A stretch of DNA of 64,000 nt from Heliocidaris erythrogramma (GCA_025617745.1 CM046870.1:27547927-27611926); one strand, 5' to 3'; numbered from the stretch's first letter, positions 1-12,559 are shown. Notes: a model not told the origin generated them from the sequence alone. Numbers and translations: made by a program.

Positions 1-1885
1 ACAGAATACAGTCTACAGTAAATTTTGAGAATGACAGCAAACACGACATTTTACAGGCAGAATTGTATTGTAATTCAGCATCAGTCAACAACACAGTGTG
101 GCAGTTAATTGTTTTAATCAAATGAAAATGCTGTCGGCCATGGCTATACATACATCCACCCTAGCCAGGCCGGATAATGAACTCTTTCTAGTCGATTTAA
201 TCAACCTTGTACTATGCCATCAACTTGCTTCCAGTATTACACTGCAGGTTGGCTATCAAAGGCAAATTTGTCCTTGCTGCAGGGTAATGAAGACAATTTG
301 TCCTTGATTTTGACTAATATGATCAATATTGACACCCGCCTATAGAGCAAACAGGTGCAGCACTACACATTGCTGATTAAAACTGGTAGCTGTTGCTGTA
401 CATGTTAATACTTAATAGCCTAATGATAAATGCACATTAAGGAGCTGAATCAAGCTACAATGTACAATCTTCAAATATTAAATATGAAATCATAATTCCT
501 CCAAAACTGATTCTAAAGGGCTAAATAAAGCCAATGACGAAAGTGATCCACATGTCATTATAATTGAAAGATGCTTAACAAATATTTCTAGAACTTTACC
601 CTGAGAAATCAAACTACATGTATATTATAGGTTTTATCAATTCACTTCTTTCAAAATGATTTTTTTATAAATCTGATAGAGATTATTTGAATTCCCCTGT
701 TAAATATCCACCGAAAATCTATATAAACGTAAATGTATGAACCAATAATTAGTTTATTTCAATCTTCGATGATTGCATGCATATTATCAAGAACATTTGT
801 ATATTTCCCCTAAATATAAAGCATGCCTGCAAGCTTGCAAGCTTACCACATACATGTATATACCAATACACAATTAAAAAAAATTGTGGTCTATTTTATG
901 CCCGTTCTTGACATAGGACAGGAAGTATTTCTATTTCCAAACATATTTTTTCCCAGTTTTTTTATGAATCAGAGCATCCTGTTTATGATCTAGAAACCCA
1001 GAAACAATCAAAACATATCTTAATCACTTAGTGCTATTGGCACATACACAAAATCACAAAATATTCTAGATATATCAAAGCAAATAAAATGTCACAGTTT
1101 TATACATAAATCTTGAATTTTCTGAGTGAGAAACTACACCTTTAAACTCCATTGAAATGTACCATAAGTAATGTCTGCTAAGGAATTTTCCCAACAAAAG
1201 CAGAATGGAGTGTGCCATGTACAGTATGAATGTAATGACGTACATGTACATGTAATATCTCCTTGCCAGTTACCGGTAATAGCTTTTTATTCCAGTGCAA
1301 TTTATTGATATAATATCTTTTCATAAATCATTAACTTGCAAGAGCAGCTTTTTCTGAGACAAGAACAATAGGTTGTTCATGCTTGTACAAAAGAAACCCA
1401 GAAAAATGGGAACATTTCTTCTTTAATCAGCACTATTTGCACATAGAGGAAATCACAAAATGTCCCAATCGTCAAAGCAAATAAAATGTAGCAGTTTAAT
1501 AGATAAATGTAGCATTTTCCGAGAACCTGTAAACTTTGCCCATTAAAAGGTACCATACACAGTGTTTGCTGAGTTATTTTTCAAACATCAGTAATAGGGT
1601 GTGTGCTTGTCATATCTATACTGGTGAAATTACAGAAATGTGGCAATGACCTATGAATCTCCTTGCAAAAGTTACAAACAAACAAACAAAATTAAGGCAA
1701 TATTAATACATGTTTATTCTAGTACAATTAATGGAATCTTTTTGCAAATCATTAACTTGCAAGAGTAGCCTAATTTCTGGCACAATATTGCTCATGACTG
1801 TACAAGGTCCATAATCTTCAAGTACATTGTAATTCATGTGAAATAAAGGTATGGTCATCACTAGCCAATCATTTACATCTACATC

Positions 1886-1965
1886 TGTCGTTTGTTGATA
1901 ACCAGAAAGGGGTTAACTCTGTGTTAAAGTACATGAGTTAATGCCCTTCTGGCTTCACACAGACA
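1886..1965. repeat. GTTAAC-core hairpin element, copy 1
   Basis: An 80 bp imperfect palindrome: CCAGAAAGGGGTTAACTC, a short centre GTGTTAAAGTACAT, then GAGTTAATGCCCTTCTGG. Same family as the copies at 3088, 3922, 11872 and 25506. Confidence 0.7.
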
Positions 1966-2639
1966 ATTTGTAGATTAATCAAAACACTGTACACTGTAAC
2001 TCTGGTTTAAGAAAAAAGCTGCTAAAAAACAACTAATGAGCCAAATCTGAGGGCTGTAGTAAAGAAAAGTGTTTATTGAAAATTAGGGAAAACCCTTAAG
2101 CCTGTGTCAAGTTTGTAAGATAACGATAACGATATTGTAACTCTTGTAATGGTTTATTAAAAACAAAGTTTGTATAAAATTGATCACATCATAATAATAA
2201 AAACATCAAGAAACATAAAAACAAACAAAACATAGTAAATAATATCATTATATAGCAAGGAAAACCTTTCATATAGATGAAATTTAAATAATGAAGTTTC
2301 TTGTAACATAAAGATGAGTAACATTGTAAAGAATTAAGGTTTCAGGAACAATAAGTGAATTATAAGCGTTTGTTTAACAATATGCAACTTAGGTCATTGT
2401 ACCTAAAACAAGACAAGGGAATTACATAAATACACTGTAAAAGTTGCATAAAGTTGTATAAAAGGATATTTACGTAAAATATTCCAATCCAAAAAGTCTA
2501 AAGATTTTCATTTGAAGGTACACTCTGTATGTGTGAGTAACTGTGTACCGGTATGCTTGTGTCTGTTACATGTAAGAAGGGCAGCTCTCGATATAATAAT
2601 GCATGTAATATAATAATTACAATGACAATAATACACTTG

Positions 2640-2850
2640 TTTTATTAAGCCTCTTCAGCATCAATGCTGTTCTTCCTGCGGGCCCTGCAATTATTATTAC
2701 CCCAGCAATTGCCAGGTCCCCATTTACACCTGGGTTGAGATCGAGGGACGAATGTGGGTAAAACATCTTGTCCAAGGACCCAGGGAGGCTTGAACCCAGG
2801 ACTTCTCGTATGAGAGTCAAGAGTCTTCACCAATATACCACAGTGCCTGT
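2640..2850 (-). repeat. tRNA-derived SINE
   Basis: Read on the minus strand it starts with a tRNA-like head (2783-2850) with an A-box-like region GTGGTATATTGGTGAAG and a B-box GGGTTCAAGCCTC. A body of about 140 bp follows, containing TTGGACAAGATGTTTTACCC and ending near CTTAATAAAACAAG. The body motif is shared, with changes, by the element at 40128-40340. Confidence 0.65.
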
Positions 2851-3087
2851 TATCATTATCGTTATCGGAAAACTGTGGCCCATCAGAGATCAGACCCAGA
2901 CAAAACTATGTATCTCATTTATCTGCTGCCTATCTAGTATCTATGTTTGCAAGCCTTACATTCTATTTCACTTTCATGCACTTGTCTCTGTACATGTATG
3001 TATATGTAGAACAGTAGCTCTACATACAAATACCAGGGGTAAGTCTTTTATATCATGTTGCAGGAAACTTTTAGCTTGTGTGCTTAG

Positions 3088-3375
3088 AGCCAGAAGGACA
3101 TTAACTCATATCATTTAACACAGGATTAATGTCCTTCTGTCTCTCAACAAATTGTTGTAAGAAGAGACTTTCAAATGGTCATTACTGGAATTTACTGCAT
3201 GCTTTCATTCAAAATTAATTTGAACTCTCAACTGATCCTGATTTTTTTTATTCTTTAATACCCTGTATATTCAATTTTATTGATATTGTGTTTCAGTAAA
3301 TGGGATACTGTACTTTCGTACGGATAATGCCAACATATTGGTATACACTTTACAATACACTACACCTTTAAAGGG
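3088..3375 (+). repeat. Direct duplication, copy A (with GTTAAC hairpin)
   Basis: Starts with the hairpin AGCCAGAAGGACATTAACTC / ATTAATGTCCTTCTG (3088-3148). It continues with sequence that recurs at 3921-4170: GTAAGAAGAGACTTTCAAAT, GGTCATTACTGGAAT and GGGATACTGTACTTTC. The two copies differ by many small changes, so the duplication is not recent. Confidence 0.7.
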
Positions 3376-3680
3376 AAAGTCCCCCATGATATTTAGTTGA
3401 TTTGAATAAAAGCAGAAAATTGAGAGAAACGAAATAGTAAGAGTATGAGCAAAATCTAATAAGAAATAAGAAAGTTATGAATTTTGGAAGTTGTAATCAA
3501 TCAAACACAAATTGGCAACTCTGTGATGTATCTTGCAAGCTCCTCTCCCATTTGCTATATCGTAAAAAAGAAATCATAAATTTTCATTTTCTTATGTTTT
3601 GATAAAGGAATAGCTATGTGTCATGCTCCTCTCCCATAAACCCTATACCCCAAAAAATTTAACATACGTACATGCACCTT
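3366..3680. repeat. Half copy of a TTAAAGGG foldback element
   Basis: Begins AAAGGGAAAGTCCCCC and matches the left arm of the complete element at 7533-8093, including AAGAAATAAGAAAGTTATGA and CAAGCTCCTCTCCCATTTGC. The right terminal arm is missing. Confidence 0.7.
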
Positions 3681-3685
3681 AGATA

Positions 3686-3909
3686 TATAGCCATGGAAAA
3701 AATTGTTAGACCAAGAATGGTAATACTGATAGTGTTACTTTTGTGGTAAGAAGGAAATAAAATATCACAAAAGCAAGGTATAATTGTTGGAATTTGGTAT
3801 TCATTCAATGAAATAAAAAGACAAATCATTTTTATAATTTTGTTTATAGTATTTATTGTTGTATAGTTATTACAGAAGCTTGGTCTAATAATTTTTTCCA
3901 GGGCTGTAT
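3686..3909. repeat. Small foldback (MITE-like) element
   Basis: About 224 bp with inverted ends: TATAGCCATGGAAAAAATTG TTAGACCAAG on the left, and CTTGGTCTAATAATTTTTTC CAGGGCTGTA on the right. No coding capacity. Confidence 0.65.
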
Positions 3910-3920
3910 GTTTTTACTTT

Positions 3921-4170
3921 GACTCATATCATTTAACACAGGAGTAATGCCCTTCTGTCTCTCAACTGAAAAATTGTTGTAAGAAGAGACTTTCAAATGG
4001 TCATTACTGGAATGCTGCTTTCCTTCAAAATTAATTTGAACTCTCAACCGATCCTGAATATTTTATTCTTTTATATATTTTTTGATATCATGTCTCAGTT
4101 TGGGATACTGTACTTTCATATTGATATGCCAACATATCTATTGGTTTACACTTTACTGTACACCTTTATT
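3921..4170 (+). repeat. Direct duplication, copy B
   Basis: Second copy of the segment at 3088-3375. The hairpin is reduced to its right half (TTTAACACAGGAGTAATGCC). The shared order of motifs is kept down to the TGGTTTACACTTTACTGTAC end. Confidence 0.65.
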
Positions 4171-5530
4171 AAGACTTTATCTAAAACATGATCACGTTTT
4201 TGTCATGTAATAATTTGTGTGTACCGTGCAAACACTCAAGGTCAGGCAAACTTTGCTAGTTCAGCTAAAAGGTAACACTCCATTAATACCACCCGGTGAA
4301 TAGCCTACCCATGCGTCAAAAACAGTTAAAAAGCAACTTGAAACTTTGTAACTATTTCAAGCAGTGAATTCATATTCTTTAACTGTTTTTCCAGCCATTT
4401 TGCACAATGGAAAAGTACACATTGTGCACTTCAATATCATGTACACTGTATGCATCAAGGTCTACATGTACAAAAAACATTTTAATTTATAAGCTCAGAA
4501 ACCTATTTGCTGATTCGTAAGAACAATTTTTTTTTCTTTTCTTAGAAATTATGTATTAACCTTGTGATTTTACAATACTTGTATACACAGTACATGTACA
4601 TGTATGATAAGAATGATGTTCTAATAACAAGGTCCACGTTTTATCATATTATAACAAAGATTTGTTAATATATGACTACATGCCTCTGTTCACATTATCA
4701 TATTGTGAATAAACATTTATGGGAATTCAGCACGACTTTGTATGCAAATATATCTTGTTGAGTAGAGGTGAAGTGGCTTCCAGATGTTCGAAGTTTAATT
4801 TTCCCCATGCTTACATGTACACGTTAAGTCTTCAAGAAGTGAAAGAATTAATACACGGGTACATGTAGGAGTGGTGCGAAATGTAAATGTGGAAAGGTTT
4901 AAAAGAGATCTGTTAAAAACCAATAAAATTCATAGAATTGCCACAAGCGATGAGCTCTTATGAACAAAAGAGTAGTCTTTACACTGTCTTGAAGATACAT
5001 GTACAGTAGTATGTTTAGCTGACAATGTTCATGATCATGCTGGAAGAGGGAAAATGAATCTTCCCCAACTGTACAGAACATGAATCAATACTATACAAAA
5101 AAGCTGGCCAAAAAAAAAGGGAAAAAATGAACTTGCTGTAAAACACTTATAACTTTCCTGGAAAAAAAATCACCAATTAAAGTTCTTCAACTTGACTGAA
5201 ATCATAGTAAAGAAAACAAGCAAAACAAAGCAAACTAAGAAACACATGTTGCAAATCAAAACCATGGTTTGCAAAGTTTGATGTGACTTTAAATTTGGAT
5301 TGGTTTCCTTTTCTTCATTTTTTTTTCAATGTGGTTCTTACTAATGCACAATCTTTGGAATTACAAACTTTGCATGTTACATGTGTAGATCTCTTCATTT
5401 CTTAATTTCATCTCTATACATGTATGTTTAAATTTCAATATCATAGAAATTTGATCCTACATGTATATTTTTTATGTTGATTGAATTAATTTGTTTAGTG
5501 AACTTTAGTCATACATTAGAGGCAACCAAC

Positions 5531-5739
5531 CTGATATAACAATACAGGTATCTCGGGCTCTCCTCTTCATCGATTTGTAAGCTGCATCTGCGATGGCGAA
5601 TATATGAGGAGGGCGTTCATAGATCTCCCGCCCTCTGTAGTCGTTGACTTGTTCGTCCCCATAGATGTTGACCATTCTGTACGGGTTGATGGATACCACT
5701 ACTTCTCCAATGTATGTGTAGATACGCCCCTTCTGGAAC
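5531..5739 (-). CDS. MYO1D: Class I myosin (MYO1D/MYO1G type), exon 2, motor domain
   Basis: Second coding exon of the same myosin: 209 nt, acceptor CCCCACCCCAG|GTTCC, donor TCAG|GTTGGT. It encodes residues 32-101 of the motor domain, including [17 protein letters not shown], the [18 protein letters not shown] block and CIVIS just before the P-loop (the next exon should begin with the rest of GESGAGKTE). Family knowledge: [11 protein letters not shown] and RPPH.FAIAD.AY are hallmarks of myosin heads, and this wording is that of MYO1D. The P-loop exon is not found between here and position 1, so intron 2 is at least 5.5 kb long. The donor GTTGGT is weaker than the consensus. No stop or frameshift is seen. 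Confidence 0.95.
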
Positions 5740-6185
5740 CTGGGGTGGGGTAGGATGGAAACGGAAAATGAAAAAAATGCCTTAGTGTGGTTAAACATAA
5801 AACAGTGAAAAGAATGTGATTGAGGAGAGTGATTAAGTTGTGGAAAACTAAAAAAAAAGAACTGCAGTAAACTCCCTCCCCCCACACAAAAAAACTAAAA
5901 TGAAATAAAATGCATACAAAGCACTGTGAAGAAATTTCACTCTTGAAACAGCAGAAAAAAGCAGACAAAACAAATTTAAAAGAAACAGACAAGACAAAAC
6001 AAAACAAAAACAAACAAAACAAAACAAGCAAACGTATTGCTCACATTTCTCTGCTCCATCTAACGAGGAAACAAAACACTCATAAAAAAGTTAAGTCATA
6101 ATAATTTCTAGGAAAATTGGTGCCACAAAAGGTTAATTCAAATATCAAGTTGCTGTATTGGACAACTAAATTAGCTTAAATACAG

Positions 6186-6562
6186 TACCCCTTTCATACT
6201 GCGGAATCAAAAGCGCTTTGGTCAGATAACGTTTTGATGGTAGTAAGTCGGATATTCCGCTATTGACTTGGGAGGTCTGTGACTATACCTTGAGAGGTGG
6301 TTTTAAAAACGCTATCTAGCCAAAAGCGGAATTGATATCACTTTGGTTTTTATGTGAACAGTCGCACCGAATATTGCGGAATGAAGGGCCCCTAAAACAA
6401 TGCATTGTGCAGATGATGTACTTCCGCTCTTAGCATCACGCTCTATTCCACTTCCATGAAATAGCAGTATCTTTTTGCTTGGCGTCGCTTCCAAGAAAGG
6501 CGTAACGACAGCGGAATCAATAGTGGAAGGAAAAGCACTTCGGCAATCTGAAAGGGGTATTA
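6186..6562. repeat. TIR element, CCCCTTTCA ends
   Basis: About 375 bp with inverted ends TACCCCTTTCATACTGCGG and CGGCAATCTGAAAGGGGTA. Non-autonomous, with no protein coding. A G/C run lies beyond its right side at 6919-6935. Confidence 0.6.
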
Positions 6563-7532
6563 TTCTGAGAATTGGATGCCTGAAAAGGCTGGGAATTAAA
6601 TTATCAGAGTTTGTTTTGGAACACCCATTTTTTCCTGTTGATCTCCTCTTTCTCTCTCTCTTTCTCACTCTCTCACACATACACATTATCTCTCATTAAT
6701 ATTATTCATAAACCAAACACCAAACGCTAATTATTAAAGACAAAAGAGAAAGATAGTATGACAACAACATACCAAGAACAACGCATCCATGCATCAGATA
6801 ATTTGATTAAATGCATCGCAGCGATAAATACACACAGGATGGCAGTCTAATGAAATTGGTTTTCATATTGGATTTTGCCCAGCTAATAATTTGCGCTTCC
6901 CCGCAATATACAATGTAAATGGGGGGGGGGGGGGCGAGGCACCAGCACGCTATTTTCTGCTACCTGTCATCTATTTTTTGCCAGTTATCGATCAGGAACG
7001 TTGGTTTTATAGCCAGGCTTGCTCATTAAAAAGTAATGATTGAATACTTAATTTGGTTTGTGTACTATGGCCTTTAGACTATGTATGAGAGGTGGATGTA
7101 TAATGGCATTGTTTTATAAAATGCCGTAAAACCAGAAAATTATGCGACATATTCGCGATTCGTTAATGACAGTGAATTTTACTGTAAGAAACTTTCGCGA
7201 ATTGCAATAATTTTATGCTGTTTCAATTGCGGTTCAATTATTTCGCGGCATGAAACTTTTGCGAATCTCGACCACTCATGAAATTCGCGATAGTTTCATG
7301 CACACAAAAATTTCTGGTTTAACAGGACTGAATGACTCAATCTGTACAGTGTATGCTATTATTTAGGTGACAGTAATCTGATAAACAGATAACATTGCTC
7401 TCTATGTATTATAAATTAGATCATTATCACCTAAATATTGTGCTAATTCTAGATTTGGAAAACCATCAACAATATCCCACTATATTTGCTCCATTATTTA
7501 GCAAAATTATTCAAAACTCTATCGCAGAGACA

Positions 7533-8093
7533 TTAAAGGGAAAATCCACCCTGATTACAAGTTGGTTTTAAAAGAAGCAGAAAAAAATTAAAGAAATATA
7601 TCAGTGAAGGTTTGAGCAAAATACATGTATGATAAGAAATAAGAAAGTTATGAATTTTTGAAGTTGTAATCAATCAAATACGAATAGGCAACTCCGTGAC
7701 GTATCTTGCGAGCTCCTCTCCCATTTGCCCTGTACCCCAAAAGATCATTTATTTCCATTTTCTCTAATGAAAATATTCAATCATACATACACCTTAGATA
7801 TAATCACTGTTTATATATGTTTTACACAAAACCAGCATGACACATAGCTATTCCTTTATCAAAACATAAGAAAATGAAAATTTATGATTTCTTTTTTACT
7901 TTATAGCAAATGGGAGAGGAGCTCGCAAGATACGTCACGGAGTCGCCAATTTGTGTTTGATTGATTACAACTTCAAGAATTCATAAATTTGTTATTTCTT
8001 ATCGGATTTTGCTTAAATGTTCACTAATCTGTTTCTCTCATTTTCTGCTTATATTTAAATCAACTTAATTCCAGGGTGGACTTTCCCTTTTAA
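7533..8093. repeat. Complete TTAAAGGG foldback element
   Basis: A 560 bp long-inverted-repeat element. The left arm (TTAAAGGGAAAATCCACCCT, then GCAACTCCGTGACGTATCTT) is mirrored by the right arm (AAGATACGTCACGGAGTCGC, then CCAGGGTGGACTTTCCCTTT TAA). Each arm is about 220 bp. A half copy lies at 3366-3680. Confidence 0.8.
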
Positions 8094-8573
8094 GAAATAT
8101 CAACCTTAGGTAGTAATTAGCTTTACAATACATAATCTAAACACGACTCCTATGTGATATAATAGGGAGTGTATTGCAATTGCCTTAAGTGGGTTTCTTG
8201 AAAGTCTATGGGGTCGTGTTTTAAATAATTTTTATATATTTTATTGGTTCTACAATGTTCAGTTTTACTACATGTACTTCAGAAGGTGAATGTAGAATTA
8301 GTTTCAGACACTCAAAACCCTCAGTAGCCACTCAAAACTGTCTACTTGAACAATGTAGATTTTCTAATATCATACTGATACCAATCATATTCAATGTATT
8401 CAATTGTCACTAATAATAGCTAGATTTAATACAAGAGCCTATCATTATTACTGCATGTCTACCTTTACTGCATCTAGAAAATTATGGTATGAATGTATGC
8501 ATCAGTACTGAAATTTTATATACATGTACATGTATGGTAACAACGGAAGAATGTATTTCAGGTACTACAAAAC

Positions 8574-8713
8574 TGGAGAGCGTTTCATCAAGCGTTTTGT
8601 CAGTGATTTTTATCGACAACTGTTATAAGCTACTGAAAACCTTGCATCCGATTGGCTGAGAGCAAATTTGTCAGTAAAAATCACTGACAAGACACTTGAT
8701 GAAACACTCCCCA
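8574..8713. repeat. CCAAT-core hairpin MITE, subfamily GCGTTTCATCAAG, copy 1
   Basis: A 140 bp palindromic element. The ends GCGTTTCATCAAGCGTTTTG and CACTTGATGAAACACTCCCC surround a core containing CCGATTGGCTGAGAGC (reverse: an AGCCAATCGG CCAAT box) and GTTATAAGCTACTGAAA. Nine copies of the family occur in the window. Confidence 0.8.
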
Positions 8714-8835
8714 GGTAGTAAAAAACAGATTCAACAATAATTATGATCAGGGTAGAGGAGGACAGGCTGTGAAATTCTTGCTATCAAGTTCTAGGAAACC
8801 CTGACATACATGTATGTTCTAGTGACGATTGTTCT

Positions 8836-8930
8836 GGGCTTTATTTCATCAGAGATAGCTTAGGATTAGGGTTGCATAACTGTTGCAATAGGGCTTTAGG
8901 TTTAGGGTTAAGGTTACATTTCTAGATATG
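8836..8930 (+). repeat. TTAGGGTT-containing repeat fragment
   Basis: Contains CTTTATTTCATCAGAGAT followed by telomere-like words (TTAGGGTTGC, TTTAGGGTTAAGG). The same order, CGACAATTCNTCCGAGCTTT ATTTCATCAAAGAT then TTAGGGTTA, recurs at 13474-13560. Confidence 0.5.
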
Positions 8931-8984
8931 TTTTGCACGGAGGTTTAGAATTCCGTCACAGGCTTTTTAAACTTGATTTTTTTT

Positions 8985-9285
8985 TTAACCCTGTACTATC
9001 CTTAACCCATGATTATTATTTTTTTTTTGGCTGTTCTCATTTGCAGTTTTAGTCTTGTACTATCTCCCGAACCAGAGTACTTAGCCCCACCTTTGGTAGC
9101 CTGGCTAACCCTGCTTTTTTCCAAATTTCCAGGGCTAAAATAATCCCATACTATCGTGGAGTTAGCCATGTTTGGTAAAATGCAATGTGAAGAGAAAGTG
9201 GGCTAAGCTTAGTCCCGTACTATCGGTGGGGATACTAATTTCCTCATTAGCCCCACTGATAGTACAGATTTTGCAAGTATAAAAA
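8985..9285 (+). repeat. Degenerate repeat with recurring GTACTATC word
   Basis: Five to six close versions of CCGTACTATC occur in 300 bp, spaced 50-60 bp apart, with TTAGCC words between them. The last is inverted (TGATAGTACA). This looks like a decayed tandem repeat or foldback element. No coding. Confidence 0.4.
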
Positions 9286-9957
9286 GCCTATTAGTGTACA
9301 TATGAAATTGATGTGGAGAAGTTGTCACTGGAGCACATGATGCACACTGTATGTATAACCAGTTCTTGCCTGTACAATGCACTCAGTGCATCCAATGCCT
9401 TCATATTGATCTCACCAGGGAGATGGGAGTTTTCACATCTCCCTGATCTACATAATCGTCTGCTGAAAGCCAGTTAAACGTCCTTCTGGCGCTGAGCAAA
9501 CAACATACATGTACATGGATAACCAAACTTCAGTGCCAAAACTGCCAAATGCAGGATAAATCTGGCATGCAATTGGCATTTCCATAAACAAATTGGCAAA
9601 ACAGGCATGCATGGTGGCACTGATGAGCTTTTTTGAAGGCTCAGGTTCTCCCTGTGATGTCACAGCGGGTACAAGGGGAAACCCCCTTCCACTTTTATGA
9701 CTCACATATCCAGTGGGGGAACCCCCTGGAGCCAGAGAGAGGTTCTCACACTATAGTCTACTTCCTAGACCCTGACAATGTGTACCATAGTTTTTTTAAG
9801 ACTCAAGTTCCTAGTTATGGTAAATTCACTGACCATGTGTAATCATGGATTTTTTTTTCAGGCTCTTACACATGTATTTGTTATGCTTTTTGCTTTTGTA
9901 GGCATTGCCTAACTACTTTGAACCAATTCCTTATTTATTGAATTTATAAAAGAGCAA

Positions 9958-10000
9958 AATACATGTACATGTACATGTACATGTATAATGTACATGTACT
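9958..10000. repeat. (TACATG)n microsatellite
   Basis: TACATG repeated about five times and then again after a short break. It is the densest spot of the TACATGTA palindrome that is common across the first 19 kb. Confidence 0.85.
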
Positions 10001-10656
10001 AAAGCATTTCATCATAAACTACATATAAAAGAGAGAAAGGTTTGAAGAACTACATGAAATATAACGATTCTATTCTAATATTTTTCAAAGGTGCAATAAT
10101 ACACTGACAATGCAATCCTATGTACTTCCTCGTCTAAATGACTGTCAAATTTGACACTCCACTGTATACGTCTCAAAACTTTGAAACTTCCCCTAATACA
10201 TGATGTCGCATTAAAAGCAAATCTAACATTAAAAGTGACAGTAAACTGAAGCTACTAATGCTGCCATCTTTTAACAGGATTTGAAAAGTGTCTGTGCCTC
10301 TCATTTTCCCATCATGCCTCATTGTAGAAGCTTAAAATGTACCTGCATGTAGGCAATTCCCGCATTTACAAAGTCAAAAATAATAGTTTAAAATATAAAA
10401 TGTGCCTCTTATCCAAACAGGCTGTTTGTCAAAATTCAAAATAAAATGCAATTGATTTTCAAATCATAATCTTAATTTTGCAGTTACTGTAAGATGGCAC
10501 GGTTCAAGTTTTACCAGTTTATAAAGACATACACCTGTGCATGTACTTGCAGCAGTTTCCATATGTGCATTCATCATGGTTCGCATACACTGGACTTGGT
10601 GGATTTGTAAGTAAGTGTGTACAAATTTCTCACGCAGCAAAACTCGTGTTCCACCT

Positions 10657-10808
10657 GGGCCCTGGGATTTCATAAAACTTGTTATCAATAACAACTGCCC
10701 AATTTCTATGACAAATTTACTCTTAGCCAATCAGATGCAAGTATTTCAGTAATGTATTTCTGTTATTGTGACTTGTTAGTGATGATAATTTTTATGAAAC
10801 AGGGTCCC
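10657..10808. repeat. CCAAT-core hairpin MITE, subfamily GTTTCATAAAACTTG, copy 1
   Basis: Ends GGGCCCTGGGATTTCATAAA ACTTG and TTTTTATGAAACAGGGTCCC. The core holds AGCCAATCAGATGCAAG. Arms are degraded on the right side. Confidence 0.75.
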
Positions 10809-11566
10809 TGGACTTTGCTGTGAGAGATTGAAAAGCTTTCAGTTATCATTTGGATGCAGAATTACGATGACGACTTTGCTTATACTGGTCGGTTCTTTTG
10901 AAGATGTTGGAGATGGTGCGCATTACGTAAGAAGTGTCGGTCCTAAAAGTAATGTTCACTCTCGCCAATTGCTGAAAAAAACCAGTCTGATTGTATGTAG
11001 CCAAATTGTGTAAAATTCCCTATGAAGAACCTACAATTACCTAGATGTGCCTTTAAGATTTCCTGCTTATGGGAACACTTTGCATCACTAAAAACTGTAT
11101 CAACACAGTATTATCCAAATTTAATTCGTCCTGAAATCAATGAACCATTCATCTCATAAAAACTGCAATGCCTATTGTATAGCATTCTATTGTGAAATCC
11201 TACAGTGTGCATGTAATTTGGGAATGATCTTTGAAAAGGTTCAGAAGGTTACAAAAAGAAAAGGAGAGAAAAGGAAATAAAGGAACCCTACAATACTGAA
11301 TTGACACTGTAGTGTTTCACAAGGAAGTGAGTCTAAAAAAAATAGTCTGAAAGAGTCAAGTACTTGATTGTAATCATGAGAAGTATTTGTCCATATATAC
11401 ATGTATTATTTTTTTACACACACCAGTTGTACTTGTTGTACACTGTATGTAGGAATATACATCCTGAACACTTCAACAGGATAAATTTGTTGTCACTTTT
11501 CACCTTTCAAATTCCACTCAGAAGCTGTCAATACTGTAAAAAAGAATGAATAGGAACAATTGGGGA

Positions 11567-11588
11567 GGGGGGGGGGGGGGGGGGGGTG
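11567..11588 (+). repeat. Poly-G tract
   Basis: A run of about 20 G interrupted by one or two bases. It is one of roughly twenty long G or C runs in an otherwise AT-rich window. Confidence 0.9.
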
Positions 11589-11871
11589 AGGAATGAAAAC
11601 AGAAAGTGCAATATATTGTCACTTTTTCCCAAGGAATGATACAGGCCATTTTTAGCTTTCTCTCGTTTATTATGAAAGAAATATAAGAAAGAAGTGTGTT
11701 TTTGAATCGTTCATGGGATGGAAAATCTTATCAAAACACCTTTTCAACTTCTGTTCCTTTTCACACGGTTTACAGCAGCTTGCTGTCGGAGTCTGAGAAT
11801 TGTTCAATCCAGCCCATGACACGATTCTGTACAATGTTGAATAATATAGCTCCATTCTGGCAACGGAGCTA

Positions 11872-11959
11872 CAATATCGCCTGTTGATAGCCAGAAGGGC
11901 GTTAACTCTGTGTTAAAGTATATGAGTTAACGCCTTTCTGGCTCCAAACAGACGATATT
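11872..11959. repeat. GTTAAC-core hairpin element, best copy
   Basis: AATATCGCCTGTTGATAGCC AGAAGGGCGTTAACTC, then a loop TGTGTTAAAGTATAT, then GAGTTAACGCCTTTCTGGCT CCAAACAGACGATATT. The arms pair over about 35 bp. Confidence 0.8.
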
Positions 11960-12180
11960 AAAATTCCCACAGCTTAATACACTTCAATGAATTTCTGTCT
12001 GTGTCAGGTACCCTCACAATGATTCGGATAAAGAGTTCCCTGAAAGAAACATCCATTAAAGTTCACGGGAAGCACACCTACTTTAAACTCTTGCTTAAAC
12101 TGAAGTGTTCATTTCCTTTCTGTCAACATGTTTCAGGAATTCAAGTTTTGTGCCTTTTTGTAAAGTATGTGAATAGATTA

Positions 12181-12480
12181 GAAAGTGAAGAAGAAGAAGA
12201 AGAAGAAGGAGAAGGAGAAGGAGAAGGAGAAGGAGAAGGAGAAGGAGAAGGAGAAGGAGGAGGAGGAGGAGGAGGAGGAGGAGGAGAAGGAGAAGGAGAA
12301 GGAGAAGGAGAAGGAGAAGGAGAAGGAGAAGGAGGAGGAGGAGAAGGAGAAGGAGAAGGAGAAGGAGAAGGAGAAGGAGAAGGAGAAGGAGGAGAAGAAG
12401 AAGAAGAAGAAGAAGAAGAAGAAGAAGAAGAAGAAGAAGAAGGCGACGACGAAGAAGAAGAAGAAGAAGAAGAAGAAGAA
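12181..12480 (+). repeat. 300 bp pure-purine (GAA/GGA) microsatellite
   Basis: On the plus strand the order is GAA repeats, GGAGAA repeats, GGA repeats, GGAGAA repeats, a short GGA block, GGAGAA repeats, then GAA repeats. The only pyrimidines are in one short GGCGACGAC break near 12442. The order of blocks is nearly a mirror image about its middle. The long reading frames over it are artefacts of the repeat. Confidence 0.95.
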
Positions 12481-12559
12481 AATCTATGTGTCATGTACAA
12501 GCATAAAAATGAAAAAAAAAAAACCCAAAACAAACTAGCATATCACTGAATGTGATTAA

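Larger units (their letters stand above)
1..5530 (-). other. Intron 2 of the class I myosin gene (partial)
   Basis: AT-rich sequence between myosin exon 2 and the left edge. I see no coding exon. 1-1880 holds nothing I recognise apart from TACATGTA palindromes. 1980-2640 is plain AT-rich DNA. 4180-5530 is also featureless. Confidence 0.7.

Noticed and set aside
12141..12549. Three long overlapping frames of Glu/Gly, Lys/Glu and Ser/Pro repeats
   Set aside because: They are translations of the GAA/GGA microsatellite in different frames and do not show coding signals outside the repeat.
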